Shown here: piece by piece, positions 8,022 to 15,133 of the stretch | Layout of the letters: every line of letters begins with the position of its first letter | Numbering within the stretch: position 1 is the stretch's first letter | Origin: DASQVO01 sp035640715 | Lineage (GTDB): Bacteria > Actinomycetota > Actinomycetes > Streptosporangiales > Streptosporangiaceae | Direction of reading: 5' to 3' | Assembly (NCBI GenBank): GCA_035640715.1 | Contig: DASQVO010000290.1 | Coordinates: 1 to 19,491, forward strand | Length of the DNA stretch: 19,491 nt | The notes under the pieces: generated by a model | The model's database searches: none | Told to the model about the DNA's origin: nothing | Seen by the model: only the letters and a program-made list of their open reading frames with translations | Position numbers and translations under genes: made by a program

Positions 8022-8035
8022 CAGGGCCACGGTGG

Positions 8036-8953
8036 TCAATCCCGGGCACCGCCACGGGCATTGCCGTACCAGCGGCCCACGGCGGCCTTGCCGATGAGCG
8101 TGAACATGGCGAAGACCGCGACACCGAACAGTGAGGCGAGGATGATCGCCGCGAACAGGTCATCGGATTGCAGTCGCGAGGTGTAGACGTCCAGCAGGGT
8201 GCCGATGCTCTGCGATCCCTGCTGGAAGAAGAAGCCGCCGACGATCGCCCCGATGACCGACAGCCCCGAGGAGGTCCGCAGCCCGGTGAAGATCGACGGC
8301 AGCGCGGCGGGCAGTTGCAGCTTGATCAGCCGCTGCCACCTCGATGCCCGGTGCAGGGTGAACAGGTCGTGTGCGCCCTGGCTGGCGGAATGGATGCCGA
8401 AGAGGGTGTTGGCGATCATCGGGAACAGCGCGATGATCACGCAGACGATCACCTGGCTGGTGAATCCGTAGCTGAACCACAGGCCGATCAGCGGGACGAT
8501 CGCCAGGATCGGCACCGTCTGCAGCACGACGGCGTAGGGGTAGATGCCGCGCTCCAGCCAGCCCGCCTGGCTCATCACGATCGCCGCCGCGATACCGAGC
8601 ACCGATGCGATCAGCAGCCCGATCACGGCGACTTCCGCGGTCAGGCCGAGGGCGGCGAGCATCGGCTGGAGATGCGACCACTGGAGGAACGACTGGGTCA
8701 GCACCTGCTGCGGAGGCGGCACGAGGAATCTGCGACCCGGGCTGAGCAGCAGGTAGGTGACCGCTAGCCAGATCCCTAGGGCAGCCGCCAGCGCGATCGC
8801 GGCGGGCACGATGGCGCGGGCCGCCGACCGGAGCGGGCTGCGCGTCCGTGGCGTCCCGGCCGCGGCCGGCGTGGCCCCGATCCCGGCGATCCTCCTCAGC
8901 CCCGGGGATGCGGCCCGGCCGACCGGGGATGCGGTCTTGGTCGGCAAGGTCAT
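8036..8953 (-). CDS. ABC transporter permease, SsuC/TauC type
   Basis: This 305-residue inner-membrane protein has about six hydrophobic segments (near 48-70, 106-127, 138-160, 167-185, 232-244 and 267-289). The cytoplasmic coupling loop (about 187-215) follows the binding-protein-dependent permease pattern with GIHSASQGAHDLFTLHRASR before LQLPAALPSIFTGLR. This is the SsuC/TauC/NrtB branch. The N-terminus (1-45) is a longer proline- and arginine-rich cytoplasmic tail than is usual. The ATG start overlaps the ATPase stop as ATGA, indicating translational coupling, and the two proteins should assemble as a homodimeric pore plus ATPase dimer. The substrate is unknown and is set by the binding protein encoded next. 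Confidence 0.9.
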   Translation of the reverse strand: MTLPTKTASPVGRAASPGLRRIAGIGATPAAAGTPRTRSPLRSAARAIVPAAIALAAALGIWLAVTYLLLSPGRRFLVPPPQQVLTQSFLQWSHLQPMLAALGLTAEVAVIGLLIASVLGIAAAIVMSQAGWLERGIYPYAVVLQTVPILAIVPLIGLWFSYGFTSQVIVCVIIALFPMIANTLFGIHSASQGAHDLFTLHRASRWQRLIKLQLPAALPSIFTGLRTSSGLSVIGAIVGGFFFQQGSQSIGTLLDVYTSRLQSDDLFAAIILASLFGVAVFAMFTLIGKAAVGRWYGNARGGARD

Positions 8954-9753
8954 CGGGAGACCTCCTGTACTCCGGTTGCCTGCTGGGATTCCCGCGCCGC
9001 GGCGGGGGCCTGGGTGTCCTGCAGCGCGGCCGACACCTCGCCGGCCACGCGCGCGAAGTCCGGGTGATAGCGGAGGTCCGGTGAACGCGGGAAACCGAAC
9101 GGCACGTCGATTTCCTGCATGACCCGGCCCGGGCGCGGCGACATGACGACCACGCGCGTTGAGAGGTAAACCGCCTCGCTGACCGAGTGGGTGATGAACA
9201 GCCCGGTGAACCCCTGGCTGCGGAACAGCCGCTGCAACTCGTCCTGCATGCGCAGCCTGGTGATCTCATCAAGCGCGCCGAACGGCTCGTCGAACAGGAA
9301 GATGTCGGGAGCCAGCAGCAGCGCGCGGGCCAGGGATACCCGCATCCGCATGCCACCGGACAGATGCGCAGGCAGCTGGCCCTCGAAACCGGTCAGCCCG
9401 ACCAGTTCCAGCGCCGCCCCGGCACGGCGCTTGCGCTCGGCGCGGCCGATCCCGGCCAGCTCGCCGACCAGCTCGACATTGGCGGCCGCCGTGCGCCACT
9501 CCAGCAGGGTCGGGTCCTGAAAGACGTAACCGATATTGGTGGTGTCGGCCAGGATCTCGCCTCCGGTCGGGCGGGACAGCCCGGCCGCGAGCCGCAGCAG
9601 GGTGCTCTTGCCGCACCCGGACGGCCCGACGACGCTGATGAAGTCGCCCGGCGCCAGTCCGAGGCTGACCCCCGCGAGCGCCTCGGTGCCGGTATCGAAG
9701 GTTTTCGATACGCCGCGGAAGAGCAGCGTCCCGGTGGTGGTCGCAATGGTCAT
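8950..9753 (-). CDS. ABC transporter ATP-binding protein, SsuB/TauB type
   Basis: This 267-residue nucleotide-binding subunit would power the importer. All catalytic motifs are present: Walker A GPSGCGKST (43-51), Q-loop FQD (Q79), signature LSGGM (131-135), Walker B IFLFDEP (151-157) and the switch histidine in FITHSVSEA (H189). The sequence style (LAPGDFISVVGPSGCGKS, DEPFGALDEITR) is that of NitT/TauT-family ATPases. The start overlaps the amidohydrolase stop as ATGA, and its own stop overlaps the permease start the same way. It is therefore embedded in a translationally coupled block joining catabolic enzyme and transporter genes, which argues that the transporter brings in the enzyme's substrate or a precursor. 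Confidence 0.93.
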   Translation of the reverse strand: MTIATTTGTLLFRGVSKTFDTGTEALAGVSLGLAPGDFISVVGPSGCGKSTLLRLAAGLSRPTGGEILADTTNIGYVFQDPTLLEWRTAAANVELVGELAGIGRAERKRRAGAALELVGLTGFEGQLPAHLSGGMRMRVSLARALLLAPDIFLFDEPFGALDEITRLRMQDELQRLFRSQGFTGLFITHSVSEAVYLSTRVVVMSPRPGRVMQEIDVPFGFPRSPDLRYHPDFARVAGEVSAALQDTQAPAAARESQQATGVQEVSR

Positions 9754-11036
9754 GCAGAACTCCCGGCAAGAGCGGACGGTGGATGGGCGGGGCTTGCGGC
9801 GGAATCCGGCGGGGGCGGCAGGGCGGTCCGGCGGTCAACCGTCGTCCGGCTGACCAGCCGGCCGCGGTGGATGACGATGCGCTCGTCGCCCGGGCCCGCC
9901 ACCGCGTCGGCCAGCGACGGCACGGGCACGGCGACGAAGCTGGCGGCCGAGCCGGCCGCGGGGCCGGCCGGCGGGAGTCCCATCACCCGGCGGGCAGCCG
10001 ACGTCACCGCCACCAGCGCAGTGCCGGCATCCAGGTGCCCAGCCGTAACCAGCAGGGAAGTGGTCTCGAACGGGTCAGCGCGGCCGGCAGGATTGAACGG
10101 GTCGCGCAGGTTGTCACCGCCGGCCGCCACCTCAACCCCGGCGTCGAGCAGCGCGCGGAGGGCGGTGATGCCGCGCGGCACCGGCCCGGGACGGCCGCGG
10201 CCCTGCAGGTACAGGTTGGTGATCGGCAGGCTCACAATGCCGAGCCCGGCCAGCCGGATCTCGCCGACGGCCTTTGCCAGCGGGCCGGGATCCAGGCAGC
10301 CGAGGCTCACGCAGTGACTCGCGGTCACCTGCTGCCGCATGGCCCGTGCGCGCACCTGGCGGCACAGCTCCCTGACCGACACCATGTCGGCCCGCAGTTG
10401 CTCGTCGGTGTGCAGGTCAGCTGGCACGCCAAAACGCTCGGCCAGGTCGAGCAGCCGACCGGTCTCCGCGGCCGGATCCACGGCCAGGTGCGGGCAGCCG
10501 CCGACACCGTCCGCACCCATGCGCAGGGCGGCGGCCACGAGCGGATCCGCTGTGGCCGGTGCAGGCAGCACCACCACCTGGAGGTCCAGCACGTCACGGA
10601 CCTCCTCGCGCAGGCGCAACAGGGCCTCGATCCCGCGCAGCGGCTCAGGTCCCGGCAGCACGTCGGCATGCGTACGGACTGCCGTGACGCCGTTGGCCAG
10701 GTACTGGCCGAGTGCACGGCGCGCCCGCCTGGCGACGTCGTCGCCGCTCATCGTGGCGGCGTAGCTCCGCCAGCTTCCGATGGCCGTCTCCAGGCCGCCG
10801 TATCGCTGGTCGGTGTGCGCCCAGCTCAGCGCCTTATCCAGGTGGGCATGCGGTTCCGCTGCCGCGCTGAGCAGCAGCCAGCCCGGCAGGTGAAGGTCGC
10901 CCTGGGCGGGCACCGGCGGCGGGCCGGAAGGCGGGCCGACCGACACGACGGCACCGGCCCCGATGGTGACCTCCGCGGCCCGCCCGTCGGCTAGCAGTAC
11001 GCCGGTGATGCGGCGCACCTGGGCGCCCACCTCCAT
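9750..11036 (-). CDS. Cytosine deaminase-like (CodA/AtzC superfamily) metal-dependent amidohydrolase
   Basis: This 428-residue TIM-barrel amidohydrolase has the ligands and spacing of E. coli CodA: H63 and H65 in EPHAHLDKA, H209 and E212 in DLHTDEQ, H241 in ASHCVS and D308 in GGDNLRDPFNP. The segment NLYLQGR followed by RGIT also matches CodA. Members deaminate or hydrolyse cytosine, isoguanine, creatinine or N-alkyl-triazines (AtzC). The residue after the catalytic aspartate is asparagine (N309), where CodA has D314, a position I recall as tuning substrate choice. The ligand may therefore not be cytosine. The C-terminal 25 residues are a proline/alanine-rich tail. Tandem starts GTG-ATG overlap the MBL stop. 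I prefer ATG 11036, sharing one base with the stop TGA; the alternative GTG at 11039 adds one residue. It is translationally coupled to the MBL gene before it and the ATPase after it. Confidence 0.87.
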   Translation of the reverse strand: MEVGAQVRRITGVLLADGRAAEVTIGAGAVVSVGPPSGPPPVPAQGDLHLPGWLLLSAAAEPHAHLDKALSWAHTDQRYGGLETAIGSWRSYAATMSGDDVARRARRALGQYLANGVTAVRTHADVLPGPEPLRGIEALLRLREEVRDVLDLQVVVLPAPATADPLVAAALRMGADGVGGCPHLAVDPAAETGRLLDLAERFGVPADLHTDEQLRADMVSVRELCRQVRARAMRQQVTASHCVSLGCLDPGPLAKAVGEIRLAGLGIVSLPITNLYLQGRGRPGPVPRGITALRALLDAGVEVAAGGDNLRDPFNPAGRADPFETTSLLVTAGHLDAGTALVAVTSAARRVMGLPPAGPAAGSAASFVAVPVPSLADAVAGPGDERIVIHRGRLVSRTTVDRRTALPPPPDSAASPAHPPSALAGSSA

Positions 11037-12100
11037 CACCGGGACACCCGCCCGCCGTCACCCGGCCGCGCGCCGTCACCCGGCCGCGCGCCGTCACCCG
11101 GCTGCACGCGGTCACCCGGCTGCACGCGGTCACCCGGCTGCACGCCGGGAACGGGCTGCGCGCGGAAGCCGCTGGGGGAAGGGACGCCGTCCCCTGGGGA
11201 CGAGAAGATCGCGAACCCGTCGAAGTCATGCCGCAGCACCGGATTGCCGAACGGGTCCAGCGACGGGACCGGGCTGGTCCGGCCGTCCCGGACGTCGGCG
11301 AATGCCGCGGCCGCCTGCCCGGGGAAGCGGCCCGGCAGCTCACAGCGCAGGTTATGGGCGACGAGGACCCTGCGCGCGGGCAGGCGGGCCAGCCGCCGCG
11401 TCGTGTCGGCGAACGAAGCGATATCACTGCCCGGCAGGTGCGCCCAGAAGGCCGCCGCCAGCAGAGTGTCGCCGGCCAGCAGCGAACCGTCCGCCTCATC
11501 CCACAAGCACAGGCCGTCCGGTGAGTGGCCGGGCGTGTGCAGCACCCGCAGTGCCCGGCCGCCAAGATCGATCACCTCACCGTCACCGAGCAGCCGTGTG
11601 GGGCGCACCGCCGGTACGTGCCAGCCGGACAGGTCCGGGAGCGAGCGCATGACCTGGTCGCGGGTTAGCGTAAAGAAGGCCTCCGCGTCCAGCCGGGCGA
11701 AGCGCCGGAACAAGCCCTCCGCCCGCCGTGCGGCGGCCTCATAGGAGGCACGCCAGGACGCGGGCGCCCCGCCATGCGCGTCCGCTCCGGCCGGGTGCGC
11801 CGCTATGTCCACGGCGTGCGGCACCAGCCCGGCGTTGCCGCCGCGATGGTCGTAGTGGTGATGAGAGTTGATCACCAGCAGCGGCAGCCTGGTGATCGCG
11901 CGGACCTCACCGAGGATCGGCGCGATGCCCATGCCCGTGTCGAACAGGACGGCAAGCTTGTCCCCCAGCACCAGGAAGCTGTTTACATGCCCCGGTTCGG
12001 CGATGGCATAGATGCCGCCGCCCAGGGACCGGGTCGCGAACCAGGGCAGACGGGCCTGCCGCTGCCCCTTGGATTCGGCTAGTGTTGATGTCATCAACAT
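11036..12100 (-). CDS. Metallo-beta-lactamase-fold hydrolase with hexapeptide-repeat tail
   Basis: This 354-residue protein starts at ATG 12100, or at the second ATG 12094. It has the complete binuclear metal set of the MBL fold: H80, H82, D84 and H85 in HHHYDH, H192 in TPGHSPDG, D211 in AGD and H249 in AHN. It is a glyoxalase II-like hydrolase whose substrate cannot be assigned; relatives open lactones, thioesters or lactam rings. The last 35 residues carry PGD-centred hexads (QPGDRV, then RPGDGA) encoded by an 18-bp tandem repeat. It is the first gene of the seven-gene operon. The frame stays open to 12790, but that part is antisense to the regulator and is not counted. No good Shine-Dalgarno sequence precedes ATG 12100, so a leaderless message or an upstream start at 12136 is possible. 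A palindrome covers the start codon region. Confidence 0.82.
   Translation of the reverse strand: MLMTSTLAESKGQRQARLPWFATRSLGGGIYAIAEPGHVNSFLVLGDKLAVLFDTGMGIAPILGEVRAITRLPLLVINSHHHYDHRGGNAGLVPHAVDIAAHPAGADAHGGAPASWRASYEAAARRAEGLFRRFARLDAEAFFTLTRDQVMRSLPDLSGWHVPAVRPTRLLGDGEVIDLGGRALRVLHTPGHSPDGLCLWDEADGSLLAGDTLLAAAFWAHLPGSDIASFADTTRRLARLPARRVLVAHNLRCELPGRFPGQAAAAFADVRDGRTSPVPSLDPFGNPVLRHDFDGFAIFSSPGDGVPSPSGFRAQPVPGVQPGDRVQPGDRVQPGDGARPGDGARPGDGGRVSR
11055..11144. repeat. Five tandem 18-bp repeats coding the MBL protein tail
   Basis: Five adjacent 18-base units start at 11055, 11073, 11091, 11109 and 11127. Units 1-2 are identical, units 4-5 are identical, and unit 3 is a hybrid of the two types. 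The shared core is GTCACCCGG. The period is a multiple of three, so copy-number change keeps the MBL frame. There are no spacers, so this is a minisatellite and not a CRISPR. Confidence 0.92.
12083..12099. promoter_or_regulatory. 17-bp palindromic operator candidate at the operon start
   Basis: TGTTGATG-T-CATCAACA is a perfect 8+8 inverted repeat around one base. It overlaps the two candidate ATG codons of the MBL gene and lies 80-96 bases before the preferred start of the divergent XRE-cupin regulator. Read on the plus strand, TTGATG (12085-12090) could be a -35 box with TAGAAA (12107-12112) as a weak -10 at 16 bases. Binding here could therefore control both directions. A second short inverted repeat, GAAAC-N5-GTTTC, sits at 12109-12123. 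The regulator encoded next door is the obvious ligand, by inference. Confidence 0.55.
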
Positions 12101-12178
12101 TGAGGCTAGAAACCGTTTGTTTCCTCTATGTGACATTTGTGGTTCTGAGATGATGCAGTGAGGATGGAGCCAGCACGG

Positions 12179-12838
12179 ATGAGCGCGCAGCCGTCGGCGG
12201 CCCCCGAGCCCGTCACTGGCGGGTACCCGGGTCGTGCCATCCGTGACCTGCGGCACCGGCGCGAGCTGACCCTCGTCCAGCTCGCCGAGCGAACCGGCTT
12301 GTCGCACTCGTTCCTCAGCCAGCTGGAGCGCGGGCTCGCCCAACCGAGCATGCGGTCGCTGCACAGGATCGCCCAGGCGCTGCGCACCAGCCAGGACCGG
12401 CTGATGGCCGGCCAGGACGCCGACGACGCGGACGACCCCGGGACGGACGGCCCGCCGGTCGCCCTGCTGCGGGCCGGAGAAGGCGCCACCTTCCCGATGG
12501 CAGAACGCGACCCCCTGGCCACCGGCTCGGCGCGCCAGCTCCTCGCCGGACCAGGGAACTTCTATGCCACCGAGTTCACGAACCTCGGCCGCGACCACGG
12601 CGATTACTTCGAGCACGGCGGCAACGAGTTCCTCTACATCGCGGAGGGCCGGATCGAGGTCGACCTGGCCGAGCCGGGAGGGGCGCGGCTGTTCGGGCTC
12701 GGCCCCGGCGACAGCCTCCGTTATCCGGGCACGATCCCGCACCGGTGGCGGGCCGCCGACGGCGGCCCGACCCGGGTGCTGATGGTGCACACGGATCCGC
12801 GCCCGCGGCGGCCGACCGGAGAGGAGGCGGGAGACTAG
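12179..12838 (+). CDS. XRE-family transcriptional regulator with C-terminal cupin domain
   Basis: This 219-residue regulator has an N-terminal helix-turn-helix (about 18-72: AIRDLRHRRELTLVQLAERTG, then SHSFLSQLERGLAQPS), an acidic linker (78-92) and a C-terminal cupin (about 125-205) with H146, E150 and H188 as possible metal or ligand contacts. Such XRE-cupin proteins, for example PuuR, usually sense the substrate or a product of the catabolic genes beside them. It is transcribed divergently from the seven-gene operon and lies about 1 kb from the amidase pair, so it is the likely local regulator. I chose ATG 12179, with GGAG nine bases upstream; ATG 12164 and GTG 12158 are in-frame alternatives. 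Its TAG stop shares the sequence CTAG with the stop of the convergent cupin gene. Confidence 0.88.
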   Translation: MSAQPSAAPEPVTGGYPGRAIRDLRHRRELTLVQLAERTGLSHSFLSQLERGLAQPSMRSLHRIAQALRTSQDRLMAGQDADDADDPGTDGPPVALLRAGEGATFPMAERDPLATGSARQLLAGPGNFYATEFTNLGRDHGDYFEHGGNEFLYIAEGRIEVDLAEPGGARLFGLGPGDSLRYPGTIPHRWRAADGGPTRVLMVHTDPRPRRPTGEEAGD

Positions 12839-13269
12839 GCGAACGCGGCCCTGGCCAGGATAGCCAGATCCGCGTCGTCAAGAGGAGCAGCCGGTCCGTT
12901 GTTAATTATTTCCGCGAAACCATCATCGTTCTGCATGATGGTTATCGCATAAAGCCGCTCCGTCACCGAGGTGTTGACGATCCGGTGGGTCGAGCCTGGC
13001 ATCAGCGTCAACGTGTCGCCGGCTGTCAGATCGACCTCATGCTCGTCGCTGAATGCACGGCCGCGGCCCGCGAGGACGACGAATGTCTCGGATGAATTGG
13101 CATGCGAATTTGGTGGTTGCGCACCGGCCGGGTCCCATACCTCGAAGACGACGGTGGTCGCGGATCCGCCCGCGGGACCAGCCAGAACCGCGAGCTTGAC
13201 GGTGTCACCCGCGGTGATATGGTGCGCCTTCACGTCAGCCAGCCGGGACAGAACCGGGGGTGCCGCCAT
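12835..13269 (-). CDS. Small single-domain cupin protein
   Basis: This 144-residue protein is a single conserved beta-barrel cupin. Motif 1 is NSHANSSETFVVLAGRG with H56 and E61. Motif 2 is GDTLTLMPGSTHRIVN with H95. A metal may bind, but one usual histidine of motif 1 is replaced by asparagine. The ATG is preceded by a strong AAGGAGGA. Nothing in the sequence gives a substrate; small cupins of this kind act as isomerases, dioxygenases or ligand binders. It is divergent from the amidase pair across an AT-rich promoter region and convergent with the XRE-cupin gene, sharing the CTAG stop. The placement suggests it belongs to the same catabolic locus, but that is inference. Confidence 0.82.
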   Translation of the reverse strand: MAAPPVLSRLADVKAHHITAGDTVKLAVLAGPAGGSATTVVFEVWDPAGAQPPNSHANSSETFVVLAGRGRAFSDEHEVDLTAGDTLTLMPGSTHRIVNTSVTERLYAITIMQNDDGFAEIINNGPAAPLDDADLAILARAAFA

Positions 13270-13438
13270 AATAGAATCCTCCTTCGCCAGTGATACTCCA
13301 CCGGCGGTTATATTATCCGCATATTGTTTCGTGCAAGTAAATACTCACCGCCCGCTAGGGCCTTCGCCGGGATTAGCGGGTTATCGTGATATGCGGTGTT
13401 CTAATCAGAAGTTCACGCGCGAATGACTGGATGCTGAT
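13270..13438. promoter_or_regulatory. AT-rich divergent promoter region with inverted repeats
   Basis: This 169-base gap separates the cupin gene from the amidase pair and is visibly more AT-rich than its surroundings. It holds two inverted repeats: CCGCATAT (13317-13324) with ATATGCGG (13389-13396), and nested inside, CCCGCTA (13351-13357) with TAGCGGG (13374-13380). It must contain promoters for both directions. No copy of the 12083-12099 palindrome is seen, so common control by the same protein is not supported by a shared site. Confidence 0.5.
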
Positions 13439-15133
13439 ATGGGTACAGCCGATGAGAGCAACGAGGCAGCTGACAGCCTGGCTGCAGGATTTACCGAGCT
13501 TGACGATCCCGTAATTGCCGCCCTGCTGAACGCATTCTGGTCATATGAGCGGGCGCTGGCGGCCAACGACGTCCCGGCCCTGGAGGGCTGGTTCGCCGAC
13601 GATCCGGCCACGCTGCGCACCGATGGCGCGGCGACGCTGGTCGGCCACGATGAGATCAGCGCGTTCCGGCGGGACCGCCCGGTACCGCCACCGCGGATGG
13701 TCGAGCGGCTGCATGTGCGGGCGGCCGGCCCGGGCGCCGTCTTCGCCGTGGCCGAGTCGGTGCGCGAGGACGGGGGAACCGGGGCACAGAGCCAGCTATG
13801 GATCCGCGGGCCGCAGGGATGGCGGGTGAGCGCCGCTCACGTCGCCACCGCTCCGCCGGTCCCCCGCCCCGGCGCGGCGCCCAGGCCCGGGACGCCGCGC
13901 AGAGATCAGGGAGGCCGGGCAGCGCAGGAATCCGGGGCCGCGCAGGAGCCCGACCCGCGGATCTGGCGGCACCTTCCCGAGGGGGGTGAGCCGGTCGCAC
14001 GCGGCGCGGCGGCGGGCCTGCTCGCGGGCGCCCGGCTGGCGGTCAAGGACCTGTTCGCGATCGCCGGCGAGCGGATCGGCGCGGGCAACCCGGACTGGCT
14101 CGCCGAGACGGTGCCGCAGACCCGGACCGCTCCCGCGGTACAGGCCCTGCTGGATGCGGGGGCCGACGTGACCGGTATCGCACAGACCGACGAGTTCGCG
14201 TTCAGCCTGGCAGGCGCCAACGCGCACTACGGGGCCCCGGACAACGCGGCGGTGCCCGGCTGTATCACCGGAGGGTCCAGCAGCGGCCCCGCGGCGGCGG
14301 TGGCTGCGGGCCTCGCCGACATCGGCCTGGGCACCGACACGGCGGGCTCCATCCGGGTGCCGGCGTCCTACTGCGGCCTCTACTCGATCCGCCCCACGCA
14401 CGGTGCGGTCAGCACCGCGGGGATGTACCCCCTCGCCCCGTCGTTCGACACGGTCGGGCTGCTCGCCCGCGACCCGGGCCTGCTCCGCCGGGCGGCCGGG
14501 GCGCTGCTTCCCGGGCAGGACTCACCGCCGGTGACGGCCCTGCACGTCGCGGCCGACCTGCCGCCCACCGGGCCGGCGATGCGACCGGCGTTCGTGGCCG
14601 GGGTGCGGGCACTCAGCGGCCGGTCACGGCTGCCGCTGCGGCGCGTCCCCGCAATCTTCGGCGGCCAGCTCGAACGCTGGTTCGGCGCGTTCCGCACGGT
14701 CCAGGCGTGCGAAGCGTGGGAGGCACACGGCAGGTGGCTCGAACGGCATCCGGGCAGCGTGGATCCTGCGATCGCCGCCAGGTTCGCGGTAGGCCGGGAT
14801 ACCAGTTCCGTGGCCCGGGCCCAGGCCACGGAACTGGTCGCAGCGGCCAGGAAGATCCTGCGTAAGGCCATCCCGCCGGGAACCGCGCTTGTGCTGCCCG
14901 CCAGTTCTACCGCCGCGCCCCGCCACGGCCTCCCGGACGGGATGATGGAGGAGATCCGCGCCGCCACGCTGCGACTGACCTTCCTGGCGTCGGTGGCCGG
15001 GCTCCCCGCCGTGGTCATTCCCGCGCTGCGGGCCGGCAGCCGCCCGGCCGGCCTGTGCCTGGTCGGCGCGCCCGGCAGCGACCGCGCGCTGCTCGACATC
15101 GCCTGCCGCCGGGCCTGGGACGGCGCGGCATGA
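13439..15133 (+). CDS. Amidase-signature hydrolase with N-terminal AtzH-like domain
   Basis: This 564-residue protein joins two domains. Residues about 24-140 look like an AtzH-like (DUF3225, NTF2-fold) domain: LNAFWSYERALAANDVPALEGWF, then RPVPPPRMVERLHV, and QSQLWIRGPQGWRVSAAHVA. After a low-complexity linker (140-185) comes an amidase-signature domain with K203 in AVKDLF, the serine cluster GGSSSG (278-283) and nucleophile S304 in GTDTAGSIRVPAS. The short form and the segments DEFAFSLAGANAHYG and RPTHGAVSTAGMYPLAPSFDTVG recall plant AMI1 and the AtzE subunit. In Pseudomonas ADP, AtzH works with AtzE in clearing cyanuric-acid products, so the fusion hints at a carboxylated urea or biuret-like substrate, but the exact amide is unknown. 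The stop overlaps the next start as ATGA. No strong Shine-Dalgarno sequence precedes the chosen ATG. Confidence 0.87.
   Translation: MGTADESNEAADSLAAGFTELDDPVIAALLNAFWSYERALAANDVPALEGWFADDPATLRTDGAATLVGHDEISAFRRDRPVPPPRMVERLHVRAAGPGAVFAVAESVREDGGTGAQSQLWIRGPQGWRVSAAHVATAPPVPRPGAAPRPGTPRRDQGGRAAQESGAAQEPDPRIWRHLPEGGEPVARGAAAGLLAGARLAVKDLFAIAGERIGAGNPDWLAETVPQTRTAPAVQALLDAGADVTGIAQTDEFAFSLAGANAHYGAPDNAAVPGCITGGSSSGPAAAVAAGLADIGLGTDTAGSIRVPASYCGLYSIRPTHGAVSTAGMYPLAPSFDTVGLLARDPGLLRRAAGALLPGQDSPPVTALHVAADLPPTGPAMRPAFVAGVRALSGRSRLPLRRVPAIFGGQLERWFGAFRTVQACEAWEAHGRWLERHPGSVDPAIAARFAVGRDTSSVARAQATELVAAARKILRKAIPPGTALVLPASSTAAPRHGLPDGMMEEIRAATLRLTFLASVAGLPAVVIPALRAGSRPAGLCLVGAPGSDRALLDIACRRAWDGAA

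Noticed and set aside
7932..8039. Upstream start of the substrate-binding protein at 8039
   Set aside because: It would place 36 residues before a clear lipoprotein signal peptide that has its own ATG and ribosome binding site.
11055..11144. CRISPR-like array
   Set aside because: The 18-bp units abut without spacers and lie inside a coding region; no cas genes are present.
12101..12790. N-terminal extension of the MBL hydrolase frame
   Set aside because: It lies antisense to the XRE-cupin gene, and the MBL family sequence begins only after 12100.
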